The notes under the pieces: generated by a model | What the model was told of the DNA's origin: nothing | Databases searched by the model: none | The model's input: only the letters and a program-made list of their open reading frames with translations | NCBI RefSeq assembly: GCF_900176515.1 | Contig: NZ_FWXV01000008.1 | Coordinates: forward strand, 372,001-436,000 | DNA length: 64,000 nucleotides | DNA from: Kibdelosporangium aridum | GTDB taxonomy: Bacteria; Actinomycetota; Actinomycetes; Mycobacteriales; Pseudonocardiaceae | Direction: 5' to 3' | In this document: piece by piece, positions 36,069 to 43,586 of the stretch | How positions within the stretch are numbered: the stretch's first letter is position 1 | Layout of the letters: each line of letters opens with the position of its first letter | Made by a program: the position numbers and the translations under genes

Positions 36069-36401
36069 TCAGGACTTGCTGACTGGTTGCCCGGATAGGA
36101 GATCAACGGCCACATCGTGGTGGGTGACGCGGGCGTCCCAACGAGTGAGGGCCGCACGAGCGGCGTCCTCGACGACGGCATCCTCGTAGTTCTCACCGGC
36201 GAATGCGACTACATCAGTGATGCTGGCGAAGAACGTGATGGACGTGAACATCACCTCATCGCCGTCCTGGTGGCGCAGCAGCCGTGCGCCGCGGAAGCCG
36301 GCAACTTGCTGGAGGTGCTCGGCGACCTCGGAGTGGTAGTGCTGCTGGTAGTCGTCTGCGTTGTCGGTCGAAGCCCATCCATGCCATATGCGCGCGATCA
36401 T
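36069..36401 (-). CDS. Small antibiotic-biosynthesis-monooxygenase-like protein
   Basis: A 110-residue protein of the dimeric ferredoxin-like ABM fold: MIARIWHGWAS, YQQHYHSEVAEHLQQVAGFRG, ARLLRHQDGDEVMFTSITFFASI and DAVVEDAARAALTRWDARVTHHDV. The start has AGGGG 8 nt upstream. Family members include cofactor-free quinol-forming oxygenases, haem-degrading enzymes and many proteins of unknown role; no diagnostic haem-ligand pattern is evident. It is monocistronic on the minus strand next to an aromatic-oxidation gene set. Confidence 0.75.
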   Translation of the reverse strand: MIARIWHGWASTDNADDYQQHYHSEVAEHLQQVAGFRGARLLRHQDGDEVMFTSITFFASITDVVAFAGENYEDAVVEDAARAALTRWDARVTHHDVAVDLLSGQPVSKS

Positions 36402-36496
36402 GTGACGCTACCCCTGAAGCTTTTCGTTGGCCTGTCAACGGATTATCGAGGTGATCCCTTCACCGTACCCTGATCACGGTACTCCGGGAGCCGATC

Positions 36497-36519
36497 GGAG
36501 TCCCAGTGGGCGGGACTCC
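36497..36519. promoter_or_regulatory. Operator copy 1 (GGAGTCCC-N7-GGGACTCC)
   Basis: A perfect 8-bp-arm inverted repeat with a 7-nt spacer, about 100 bp upstream of the ABM/flavin-hydroxylase operon. The same element recurs at 41410 and 42203 within this catabolic region, so it is probably the binding site of the IclR regulator encoded at 41429. Confidence 0.7.
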
Positions 36520-36617
36520 CGTTGGGGCAGCGGCGCTGGCTGTTGGGACGCTGGCGGCAGCGCCCGGACACGGCAGCAGACAGCCGGGCGCATCGAGGAT
36601 CGTCACGGGAGAAACAG

Positions 36618-36986
36618 ATGAGCCAGACACGTGTTGTCCTGCCTGAACCCGACGCCGACGAGGCCGGGCCCTATGCCCATCTTGGGTTCGCCACGGCGAA
36701 GCCGGGGGAAGAAGACCGGGTCGAGGAGCTGATTCTCGGGCTGGTTCAGCCGTTGCGTGCCGAGGAGGACGCGATCGAGTTCCACGTGCATCGTGACCGG
36801 GCCGACCGCAGGGTGTTCGTGATCTACGAGATGTTCCGCAGCAAGGAAGCACTCGAGAAGCACATCGCGCAGCCCTACACGCAGGAGTTCATCCGGGCGA
36901 TCCAGCCGCACGTGGAAGGGCCGCTGCGCCAACAGTTCCTGCGGATGTGCAGCGAGCTGCCGGCAGCGCACGCCGAAAGGACGTGA
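36618..36986 (+). CDS. ABM-domain quinol monooxygenase-like protein
   Basis: A 122-residue ABM-fold protein. The ATG at 36618 has GGGAGA upstream; longer in-frame starts lack support. Motifs: YAHLGFATAKPGEEDRVEELI, EEDAIEFHVHRDRADRRVFVIYEMFRSKEALEKH (typical YgiN/LsrG-like beta-alpha-beta with EFHVHRD) and PYTQEFIRAIQPHVEGP. YgiN-like enzymes interconvert quinols and quinones without cofactor. It is 4 bp ahead of the flavin hydroxylase gene, and a joint role in oxidising phenols is likely. Confidence 0.82.
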   Translation: MSQTRVVLPEPDADEAGPYAHLGFATAKPGEEDRVEELILGLVQPLRAEEDAIEFHVHRDRADRRVFVIYEMFRSKEALEKHIAQPYTQEFIRAIQPHVEGPLRQQFLRMCSELPAAHAERT

Positions 36987-36990
36987 CGTC

Positions 36991-38895
36991 ATGGGGCTTC
37001 TGATCATCGCCTTGGTGACCGTCATCCTCCTGTTCGCCCGTCGTTTCTGGGCGTGGGCCCGGCGAAAGCCGTTGCCGCAGGTCGCTGTGCGGCCGGGTAC
37101 GAAGGGAAAAGTACGCCGGTTCGTCGACGGCCTTGGCAAGATCAAGGCTCCGGCGCGGATCACGCCGATGCTGACCGCGGTGGAAGTGGACGAATGGCGC
37201 TGTGCTGCAGAGGCCGTCGAACGGCAAGCAATTGAGGCAGGGCCGGAGCCGGACTGCGAGGTCCTTGTCGTCGGGGCGGGACCGAGCGGGCTGATGACCG
37301 CGGTCCTGCTGGCCCGGCAGGGAGTGAAGGTCCGTCTCATCGAGAAGAACACCGGTCCTGCCACGGAATCACGCGCTTTCGCGGTTCAGGCCCGCACCGT
37401 CGAGCTCTTCCGGAACATCGGGCTCGCCGAGGAGCTGATGGGCCGGGGCGTTGTCACCACGGGGATCAAGTTCCACATCAAGGGAAAGCCCGTTGGCGGT
37501 CTGGACTTCGACCGGGCGCGAGCCGCAACCACGCCGTACCAGTTCATTCTGATGGCGCCGCAGGCTGAGATCGAGGACCTGCTGCTGCGGGATCTCGCGC
37601 GCCAAGGCGTGACCGTCGAGCGCGGTACGCGGCTGGTGTCACTGTCCCAGACAGACAAGCAAGTCATGGCCACGATCAGACAGAACGATCGCGAGCGAGT
37701 CATCAGTGCTCGTTATGTGGTCGGTGCCGACGGTTCGCACAGCACTGTGCGCGAGCAGCTCGGCTTGGCGTTCGAAGGCGACCGCTACACCCAGCGCTAT
37801 CTGCTCGCCGACTGCCAGGTGGACTGGCCGTTCGACCACTCGCACTTCCGGATATTCATGAACGGTAGGCGGATCGGGCTTTTCCTGCCGCTCAAGGGAT
37901 CTGACGTCTCCCGCGTGATGGTCACCGACCTCACCACAGGCACCGGTCCTGTCGATCTCGGGGAACTGCAGGAGGAGCTGCGCGAGGCCATGCGCGTGCC
38001 GGTCGTGTTGACCAATCCTGTGTGGACCAGCCGGTACCAGGTGCACATCCGAAAAGTGGAGGACTACCGCTCTGGACGTGTTTTCCTCGTCGGTGACACC
38101 GCGCACATCCACTCGCCGGCCGGTGGGCAGGGCATGAACACGGGCCTGCATGACGCCGCCAACCTCGCCTGGAAGCTCGCGGCCGTACTGCGAACTGGCG
38201 CTGCCGCGGCCTTGCTCGACAGCTACGACCAGGAGCGGCGTCCGGTCGGCGTCGAAGTCCTGCGGTTCTCCGACCGGCTGTACAAGCTCGCCGCCGGCCT
38301 GCACGGATGGCGGGCGTGGGTACGGGACACCGCCGGCCCGTTCGTGATCGGCCGGATGTCCGCCGCGCCACTCCCGCACCGCAAGGCCTTCCACCGGCTT
38401 TCCCAGATCAGCATCGCGTACGAACCGAGCACGTACAACGTCAACGAACTGTTGTACTCCCTCAAGGGCCCGCTCGCCGGCCACCGCGCTCCTGATGCTC
38501 GGATCAACGCCGGAGGGCAGATGTTCGACCTGTTGCGGGGCTATCGGTTGCACGTCGTGGCACTGTCCCGCAAGCACCTGACCGACGCCGAGATCACGGA
38601 GCTCACGGCTCAGCTGAACAGCATCAAGGCCTTCGGCGGCAACGTGGCGACCCACCTCGTCGGCAGAGTGCAGTGCAGGCGTGACGACCGCGTCGAGCAC
38701 GTCGACTCACCCCAGGTGTTCGAGCACTACGGCCTGACCGATCCGGAATCACAGGCGCTGTACGTCATCCGGCCGGACGGCCACGTCGCGTGGCGAATGG
38801 ACACACTGGACTTCGAGTCGTGCCGACGCTTTCTCGTCAGGCTGCATGGCGGAATCGCCGCCTGCGAGGAGTACCGCCTAGCGGCGGTCGCATAG
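36991..38895 (+). CDS. FAD-dependent aromatic hydroxylase (PheA/TfdB type) with N-terminal membrane anchor
   Basis: A 634-residue group A flavoprotein monooxygenase. Residues ~2-18 (LLIIALVTVILLF) form a membrane anchor followed by a basic ~70-residue linker, absent from ordinary soluble members. The catalytic part starts near residue 88: VLVVGAGPSGLMTAVLLARQG (FAD GxGxxG), GADGSHSTVRE (DG motif), GRVFLVGDTAHIHSPAGGQG with MNTGLHDAANLAWKLA (GD motif), then a thioredoxin-like C-terminal domain (ALYVIRPDGHVAWRMD). The reaction is NAD(P)H-dependent ortho-hydroxylation of a phenol or similar aromatic. The anchor may localise it to a hydrophobic, membrane-dissolved substrate such as a quinone, steroid or lipid-linked phenol. 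Confidence 0.9.
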   Translation: MGLLIIALVTVILLFARRFWAWARRKPLPQVAVRPGTKGKVRRFVDGLGKIKAPARITPMLTAVEVDEWRCAAEAVERQAIEAGPEPDCEVLVVGAGPSGLMTAVLLARQGVKVRLIEKNTGPATESRAFAVQARTVELFRNIGLAEELMGRGVVTTGIKFHIKGKPVGGLDFDRARAATTPYQFILMAPQAEIEDLLLRDLARQGVTVERGTRLVSLSQTDKQVMATIRQNDRERVISARYVVGADGSHSTVREQLGLAFEGDRYTQRYLLADCQVDWPFDHSHFRIFMNGRRIGLFLPLKGSDVSRVMVTDLTTGTGPVDLGELQEELREAMRVPVVLTNPVWTSRYQVHIRKVEDYRSGRVFLVGDTAHIHSPAGGQGMNTGLHDAANLAWKLAAVLRTGAAAALLDSYDQERRPVGVEVLRFSDRLYKLAAGLHGWRAWVRDTAGPFVIGRMSAAPLPHRKAFHRLSQISIAYEPSTYNVNELLYSLKGPLAGHRAPDARINAGGQMFDLLRGYRLHVVALSRKHLTDAEITELTAQLNSIKAFGGNVATHLVGRVQCRRDDRVEHVDSPQVFEHYGLTDPESQALYVIRPDGHVAWRMDTLDFESCRRFLVRLHGGIAACEEYRLAAVA

Positions 38896-38905
38896 ACGGG
38901 CGAAC

Positions 38906-38959
38906 GGAAACGCCCCAGCCACCACTAGGACTCAAGCGTCCGGTGACTGGGGCGTTCCG
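38906..38959. terminator. Bidirectional terminator hairpin
   Basis: AACGCCCCAG (38909-38918) pairs perfectly with CTGGGGCGTT (38947-38956), extended by flanking GGA/TCC bases, around a 28-nt loop. It lies between the convergent flavin hydroxylase and SnoaL-like genes. Confidence 0.65.
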
Positions 38960-38968
38960 CATCCCGGC

Positions 38969-39331
38969 CTATTTGAGTGCGGGCGTGAGGTCCATGTGGA
39001 CCCGGTAGTCGGTTACCCGGTCCCCGGTCATCTGGATGACCGTCACACACGGCAGCGCGAGGGCGGTGCCGTCAGGTGCCTCGGTCTGGATGGTGAACCG
39101 GCAGAACAACTGGTCGTCCATCTCGACGATCTGCTCGATGACGTGGCGCACCCACGGCAACGTTCCCGCGGCACCGGCCGTGGCTGCGACGATGGCGTCG
39201 CGGCCGATGAGTGTCTCACTGTTGCCGAACCTGTAGGTCGCGTCGTCGGCGAACCACGAGCCGAACGACTCGGCGTCGCCGGCGTCGACTGCGGCGCACA
39301 TGGCGTACACCATGTCGTGACGAGTACTCAT
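38969..39331 (-). CDS. SnoaL-like NTF2-fold protein
   Basis: A 120-residue nuclear-transport-factor-2-fold protein: MVYAMCAAVDAGDAESFGSWFADDATYRFGN, GRDAIVAATAG, HVIEQIVEMDDQLFCRFTIQTE and GDRVTDYRVHMDL. SnoaL-like proteins include polyketide cyclases, ketosteroid-isomerase-like enzymes and limonene-epoxide-hydrolase relatives. The Asp/His set cannot discriminate between these. Its ATG overlaps the cupin stop (ATGA), so it is the last gene of the FMO-cupin-SnoaL operon. Confidence 0.8.
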   Translation of the reverse strand: MSTRHDMVYAMCAAVDAGDAESFGSWFADDATYRFGNSETLIGRDAIVAATAGAAGTLPWVRHVIEQIVEMDDQLFCRFTIQTEAPDGTALALPCVTVIQMTGDRVTDYRVHMDLTPALK

Positions 39332-39786
39332 TTCTGCAGGGACAATCCGTAGCGGGTCATGATCGGCGCGACGAGCGACATGTCGCGTGGGCCCGGCGGC
39401 AGTTCGCTGAGCTCCCGGTAGTAGTTCTCCAGACCTGGCGGTGACACCACCGCGACGATCCGGGTCTCCTCGTCGAACGGGTTGTAGAACACGTGCGGCA
39501 CGCCACGTGGCATCAGCAGCGAGTCACCTTGGCCGAGCACGTGGGCTGTGCCGTCGAGTTCGACGGTGACCTTGCCCTGGACGCAGATGAACAGCTCGTC
39601 CTCGCGGCTGTGGACATGGGTCGGCGGCCCGCCGAGGCCCGGCGGCACGACGTACTCGAACAGCGAGTACGCGCCCTTGGTGTCGGCTCCGGTCAGGCGG
39701 GTGAAAATGCCCAGCCCGATCGCACCGACGTTGGTGCCCTCGCCGGAGCGCACCACGTGGTGTTCCTGCTTGGTCGGGACGTCCAT
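39328..39786 (-). CDS. Cupin-domain protein
   Basis: A 152-residue single cupin. Metal-binding motif 1 is HVHSREDELFICVQGKV (His, His, Glu), motif 2 includes LMPRGVPHVFYNPFDEET (His). Such proteins are oxygenases, isomerases or non-catalytic binders. It follows the FMO gene by 18 bp and overlaps the SnoaL-like gene by 4. A second, unrelated cupin gene is in the divergent operon (43077), so each arm of the pathway has one. Confidence 0.82.
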   Translation of the reverse strand: MDVPTKQEHHVVRSGEGTNVGAIGLGIFTRLTGADTKGAYSLFEYVVPPGLGGPPTHVHSREDELFICVQGKVTVELDGTAHVLGQGDSLLMPRGVPHVFYNPFDEETRIVAVVSPPGLENYYRELSELPPGPRDMSLVAPIMTRYGLSLQK

Positions 39787-39804
39787 GTTCTCTCCTTTGT
39801 GCGA

Positions 39805-41322
39805 TCAGGTCGCCACGCTGGTGGGCGCCGCCGTCTCCGGTTGCGCCGGTGTGGCCGCGAGCCGGGCGAGCAGTGCGGGTGTGAGCTTGCGATATGCCTT
39901 GGGCGACACCGGGTTCAGCCAGTGCCCGGCACGGGTGAACCGGCCGATCTGCATGCCGAGGTCACCGAGCACCTCGTCGGCGTTGTGCATCGAGAACGGG
40001 ATGATCTTGGTTCCCCGGCAGTGGTGGGTGCCGGTCGCGTCGTCCATGAACGCCAGCTGCCCGACGACGTCGGCACGGCGGGTCGCCGCGTCGGGCAGCG
40101 TGAGCGCACCGGCGAGGTCGGCCGCGATCCACAGCGCCGCCATCTCGGCGTTGAGGGGACTGAAGAACGACGAGTTGTAGCCGTTGAAGTACAGGCCCGG
40201 CACGTCGATCGGCTGGATCTGCCGGTAGAGCATGAAGTTGCCGCGTTCGTCGAACAATCGTCGTCGAACCGCCTCGTCCAGGAACGGCACGTCCTGGGTG
40301 AATCCGGTGGCGCAGACGATCAGGTCCGCAGGCAACACGGTGCCGTCGGCGAGTTCGGCGCTCGGTTGGCCGTCGACGACCAGCAGCCGCCTGATGGTCA
40401 TGTCCCGGCGGACACGAATCGAGCCGTCGGCCACGCCCTCGAAGAACCCCTCGGTGGCCAGGCCGATCGCCCCTTTGACGATGTCCTCCATCCTGCCGGG
40501 CGGCACCAGGTCGTGCTGCTTGAGCTTGAACTGCCGCACCGACACCGAGCCGACGGAGTTGAGCATCGACCGGCGCATCCGGTTGCCGGGACCGTGCAGG
40601 AACTTCTCGAAACCCCGTAGGTGCCGGTAGCGGAACAGCGCCTCGCCCATGCGAGTCAGCAGCAGCATCTTGAAATTGAGCACCCCGGCAACCTTGCGTG
40701 GCACCTTCCACAGCATCTGACGGGCGATGACGTCGGTGCTTGCCGCGACCTGGCTGATCGGCACGGTCACGTCGCAGGCCGACTTCCCGTAGCCGACGAC
40801 CAGCACGTGCTTGCCGCGCGCCTCCTCGACGTCGTGGAAGTCGCTGCCGGCCACCAGCTCCCCACCTTCGGCTTTGAATTCCGCTCGGCCGGGGTATCGG
40901 GGTAGCGCAGGCTCGCAGAAGACACCGTTGGCGACGACGACCCGGTCGTAGGTCGCCTCGATAGTCTCAGCCGCGGACCGTGCGATCACCCTCCACTTGT
41001 CACCGTCGGGGACCACGGACTCCACTGTGGTCTCCAGCCACAGGCAGGCGTCGAGCCCGAACGCCGCACTGTACGACTCCAGATACTCCTGCACCTGTGC
41101 TCCGGTCGGCCACTCAGGGAAGTGCTTGGGCATCGGGAAGTCCGAGAACGAGTACTGCGCTTTGGGGCTCTGAGTGGTCAGACCCGGGTAACGGCGGGTC
41201 CGGCTCCAGACGCCGCCGACGTCCGGCGTGCGATCGAACACCTGGACGTCATGGCCCGCCTGGACCAGGACTTTGGCCGTGGTCAGGCCGGCGACCCCTG
41301 CTCCGACGATCGCGACACGCAT
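39805..41322 (-). CDS. Flavin-containing / Baeyer-Villiger-type monooxygenase
   Basis: A 505-residue FAD/NADPH monooxygenase. The ATG at 41322 has AGGAGG upstream; the open frame continues to 41406 without an RBS. FAD site VAIVGAGVAGLTTAKVL (residues 2-18), then DVGGVWSRTRRYPGLTTQSP, the second nucleotide site VLVVGYGKSACDV, and the ATGFTQDV motif near the C-terminus. The first half matches FMO/BVMO-like enzymes; the strict BVMO fingerprint FxGxxxHxxxW is not obvious, so N-, S- or C-oxidation are all possible. First gene of a FMO-cupin-SnoaL operon, with a presumed IclR operator 88-110 bp upstream. Confidence 0.88.
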   Translation of the reverse strand: MRVAIVGAGVAGLTTAKVLVQAGHDVQVFDRTPDVGGVWSRTRRYPGLTTQSPKAQYSFSDFPMPKHFPEWPTGAQVQEYLESYSAAFGLDACLWLETTVESVVPDGDKWRVIARSAAETIEATYDRVVVANGVFCEPALPRYPGRAEFKAEGGELVAGSDFHDVEEARGKHVLVVGYGKSACDVTVPISQVAASTDVIARQMLWKVPRKVAGVLNFKMLLLTRMGEALFRYRHLRGFEKFLHGPGNRMRRSMLNSVGSVSVRQFKLKQHDLVPPGRMEDIVKGAIGLATEGFFEGVADGSIRVRRDMTIRRLLVVDGQPSAELADGTVLPADLIVCATGFTQDVPFLDEAVRRRLFDERGNFMLYRQIQPIDVPGLYFNGYNSSFFSPLNAEMAALWIAADLAGALTLPDAATRRADVVGQLAFMDDATGTHHCRGTKIIPFSMHNADEVLGDLGMQIGRFTRAGHWLNPVSPKAYRKLTPALLARLAATPAQPETAAPTSVAT

Positions 41323-41409
41323 GGCTGGTCCTCCTGGTCCGGTGGCCTCACCGGGAAAGTCGGGCGTGGTGGACCACAGCGTGGAGCAGGGGCGGCGGGG
41401 AACCAACCA

Positions 41410-41432
41410 GGAGTCCCGGCGAGTGGGACTAC
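41410..41432. promoter_or_regulatory. Operator copy 2 (GGAGTCCC-N7-GGGACTAC)
   Basis: Near-perfect copy of the element at 36497 and 42203, located between the IclR stop codon (which it overlaps) and the FMO start. It would let the regulator control the FMO-cupin-SnoaL unit independently of its own transcript. Confidence 0.65.
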
Positions 41433-42226
41433 AGTTCTGGTCGCGGCCGCGGGGCCGCCCAGCGCCTGGTCGAGTAGGCCCGGCTGGCAGCTGCCGCGGC
41501 CATCCGCACCGCCGGTCCTATCCGATCCGGGCGCACGGCCGCGCTGGGGCCAGTGACCGACAGTGCCGCGACCACTTCCCCTGTCGCACAGAAGATCGGC
41601 GCCGCGACGCAGCTGATCCCGACGTTGCCCTCCTCACGGTCGTACGCCCACCCCCGGTCCGGAATGGCGGCGAGTTCCCGGCGCAACGCCGTCGGGCTGG
41701 TGATGGTGCGCGGAGTGCGGCGGTTGAGACCCGCGGCCACCACGGTCTCGAACGCCTCCTCGTCCGACCAGGCCAGGATCGCTCGGCCCAGCCCGGAGCA
41801 GTGCGCCGGGATCATGCCGCCCACCTGGTCGAGCATCGGCATCGGCCGGTGCCCGGTGATCTTCTCCACGACGAGCACCTGGGCGCCGTCGAGCACCCCG
41901 AGCTGCACGGTGGTGCGGGCGGCGGCATAAAGGTCCTGCAGGAACGGTAAAACGGCCTCGCGCAGTTCATGCCGCACCGGGACAAGGCCGGACAGCTCGA
42001 AGAGCCGGTTGCCGATCCGGTAGCGGCCGTCCGGCTTGTCGAGCCAGCCGAGCTGGATCATGCGCGAAGCGGTGCGGTGCACGGTCGAGCGCGGCAGACC
42101 CGAGCGCCGGACCAGTTCGGCCAGGCCGAGCTCACGATGCGTGGCGTCGAAGGCATTCAGCAACGCGGCCACGCGATCGAGAGCGCCGTCTGCGGCGGAT
42201 CCGGAGTCCCGGCCAGTGGGACTCAT
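41429..42226 (-). CDS. IclR-family transcriptional regulator
   Basis: A 265-residue IclR regulator. Residues ~15-75 form the winged helix (DRVAALLNAFDATHRELGLAELV, RRSGLPRSTVHRTASRMIQLGWL, RYRIGNRLFELSG). The effector domain follows, with VLDGAQVLVVEKI, PAHCSGLGRAILAWS and GISCVAAPIF. IclR proteins of this type sense aromatic acids and control catabolic operons. It is divergent from the SDR-cupin-hydrolase-dioxygenase operon, with an inverted repeat overlapping its first codons; two further copies of that repeat precede the other two operons of the region. Confidence 0.92.
   Translation of the reverse strand: MSPTGRDSGSAADGALDRVAALLNAFDATHRELGLAELVRRSGLPRSTVHRTASRMIQLGWLDKPDGRYRIGNRLFELSGLVPVRHELREAVLPFLQDLYAAARTTVQLGVLDGAQVLVVEKITGHRPMPMLDQVGGMIPAHCSGLGRAILAWSDEEAFETVVAAGLNRRTPRTITSPTALRRELAAIPDRGWAYDREEGNVGISCVAAPIFCATGEVVAALSVTGPSAAVRPDRIGPAVRMAAAAASRAYSTRRWAAPRPRPEL
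42203..42224. promoter_or_regulatory. Operator copy 3 (GGAGTCCC-N7-GGGACTC)
   Basis: Inverted repeat covering the IclR start-codon region and lying 45-66 bp upstream of the divergent SDR gene. Same arms and spacer length as the copies at 36497 and 41410. It probably serves autoregulation and control of the meta-cleavage operon. Confidence 0.65.
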
Positions 42227-42268
42227 GCTTGGTCAACCTCGGTCATCGCCTCGACTGTAGGACGCATC

Positions 42269-43066
42269 ATGAACATCAGCCAGCCCTTGGTGGACTCCAC
42301 CGACATCCCCACCGCCCTCGTCGGCGGCGGGGCCGGAGGTATCGGCGCGGCCATCGCCGCCGCACTGCTCGACAGCGGGCACCGCGTCGTGCTCGTCGGC
42401 CGGACGGCGGAAACCCTCGTCGAGGCCGCGGCGGCCCTCAAGGGTCCGGTCGACCACATGGTGTGCGACCTCGCCGATCCAGCCGCGTCGGCCAATGCCG
42501 TCGCCGAGGTGCGCAGCCGGCACGGTTCGCTCGACGTCGTCGTGGCCAACGCGGGCGGCCCGGCTCCCGGTCGCGTGTTCGAAGTCCCCGACGAGCAGTG
42601 GCACCGCGACCTTGACCTGCTGTTGCTGGGTCCACTCGCGCTGATGCGCGCCGCGTTGCCCACGATGGCCGAGCGCGGCTTCGGCCGGGTGATCGTGCTC
42701 AGCTCGACCGCCGTCCGGCAGCCGCAGCCGGAACTCGCCGCGTCGACCGTGCTGCGCTCGGCGATGACGGCGGCCGCCAAGCTCGCCGCCCGCGAACACG
42801 CCGCCCGTGGTGTCACCGTCAACTGCGTCGCTCCGGGCGCGACCCTCACTCCACGACGCCTGGAGGTGCTGCGCAGCCGCGCGGACGCCGCCGGGATCGA
42901 CCTCGCCACCGCGATCGCCAGGGACCATGCCTTCATCCCGGCCGGGCGAGCGGCCGATCCCAGGGAGGTGGCTGCCGCGGTCGCGTTCCTGGCCTCAGCG
43001 GAAGCCAGTTACATCAACGGCACCGTCCTGACCATCGACGGTGGGCGCACGGAATACCACGGGTGA
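42269..43066 (+). CDS. SDR-fold protein lacking the YxxxK catalytic pair
   Basis: A 265-residue short-chain-dehydrogenase-fold protein started at the ATG at 42269. Cofactor loop GGGAGGIG (residues ~18-25), DLADP, VVANAGGPAPG, and C-terminal NGTVLTIDGGRT are present. The catalytic Ser region is VLSSTAVRQP, but where YxxxK is expected the sequence reads STVLRSAM: Tyr becomes Ser and Lys becomes Arg. A recognised subgroup of SDRs has this feature and its chemistry is poorly defined. First gene of a four-gene operon ending in an extradiol dioxygenase; in classical pathways this slot holds a cis-dihydrodiol dehydrogenase, but the altered active site makes that doubtful. Confidence 0.85.
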   Translation: MNISQPLVDSTDIPTALVGGGAGGIGAAIAAALLDSGHRVVLVGRTAETLVEAAAALKGPVDHMVCDLADPAASANAVAEVRSRHGSLDVVVANAGGPAPGRVFEVPDEQWHRDLDLLLLGPLALMRAALPTMAERGFGRVIVLSSTAVRQPQPELAASTVLRSAMTAAAKLAAREHAARGVTVNCVAPGATLTPRRLEVLRSRADAAGIDLATAIARDHAFIPAGRAADPREVAAAVAFLASAEASYINGTVLTIDGGRTEYHG

Positions 43067-43076
43067 AAGGACGTTC

Positions 43077-43586
43077 ATGGCCACTTCAGGACCCTGCTTC
43101 GCGATGGCCGACTTCCTCGCAGGCATCACACACGCGGTACGGCCCGGCGGACAGCGTCCGCTTGTCGTGCACGACAAGGATCTTGAGCCGATACCGGCGG
43201 GTTCGGTGCCGAACCCGACCGGACTGCGTATCGCGGGCACCCTGCCCACAACGACGTTCGAGCTGTTCCGGCAAGTGATCCCGCCGGGGGAGAGCTCGGA
43301 CATGCAGCGGCACTACCACGAGACTGTCCATTTCGTGATCTCCGGCGATGGCCACAGCGAGATCGAGGGTGCTGACGCCGTCAGCTGGACAACTGGGTCC
43401 TTCGTGTACACGCCGCCGTGGGCTTGGCACCGCCACTACAACGACTCGGCCGAGCATCCGGTGGAGTTCCTGACCATCGAGAACTCCAGACTGCTCGGCC
43501 TGTTCGGACTGGCCCGCAGGCAGAGCGCCGGGCTCGCCACCCTCGCCGAGGCCCGTGCCCGATTCGACGACCAGGAGCAGAAATGA
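43077..43586 (+). CDS. Cupin-domain protein
   Basis: A 169-residue cupin with ATG at 43077 behind AAAGGA. Motif 1 is MQRHYHETVHFVISGDGHSEIEG (His-x-His, Glu), motif 2 PPWAWHRHYNDSAEHPVEFL. The conserved His set implies a bound Fe or Mn, as in cupin dioxygenases and isomerases. It overlaps the next gene (ATGA) and is 10 bp behind the SDR gene. Confidence 0.83.
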   Translation: MATSGPCFAMADFLAGITHAVRPGGQRPLVVHDKDLEPIPAGSVPNPTGLRIAGTLPTTTFELFRQVIPPGESSDMQRHYHETVHFVISGDGHSEIEGADAVSWTTGSFVYTPPWAWHRHYNDSAEHPVEFLTIENSRLLGLFGLARRQSAGLATLAEARARFDDQEQK

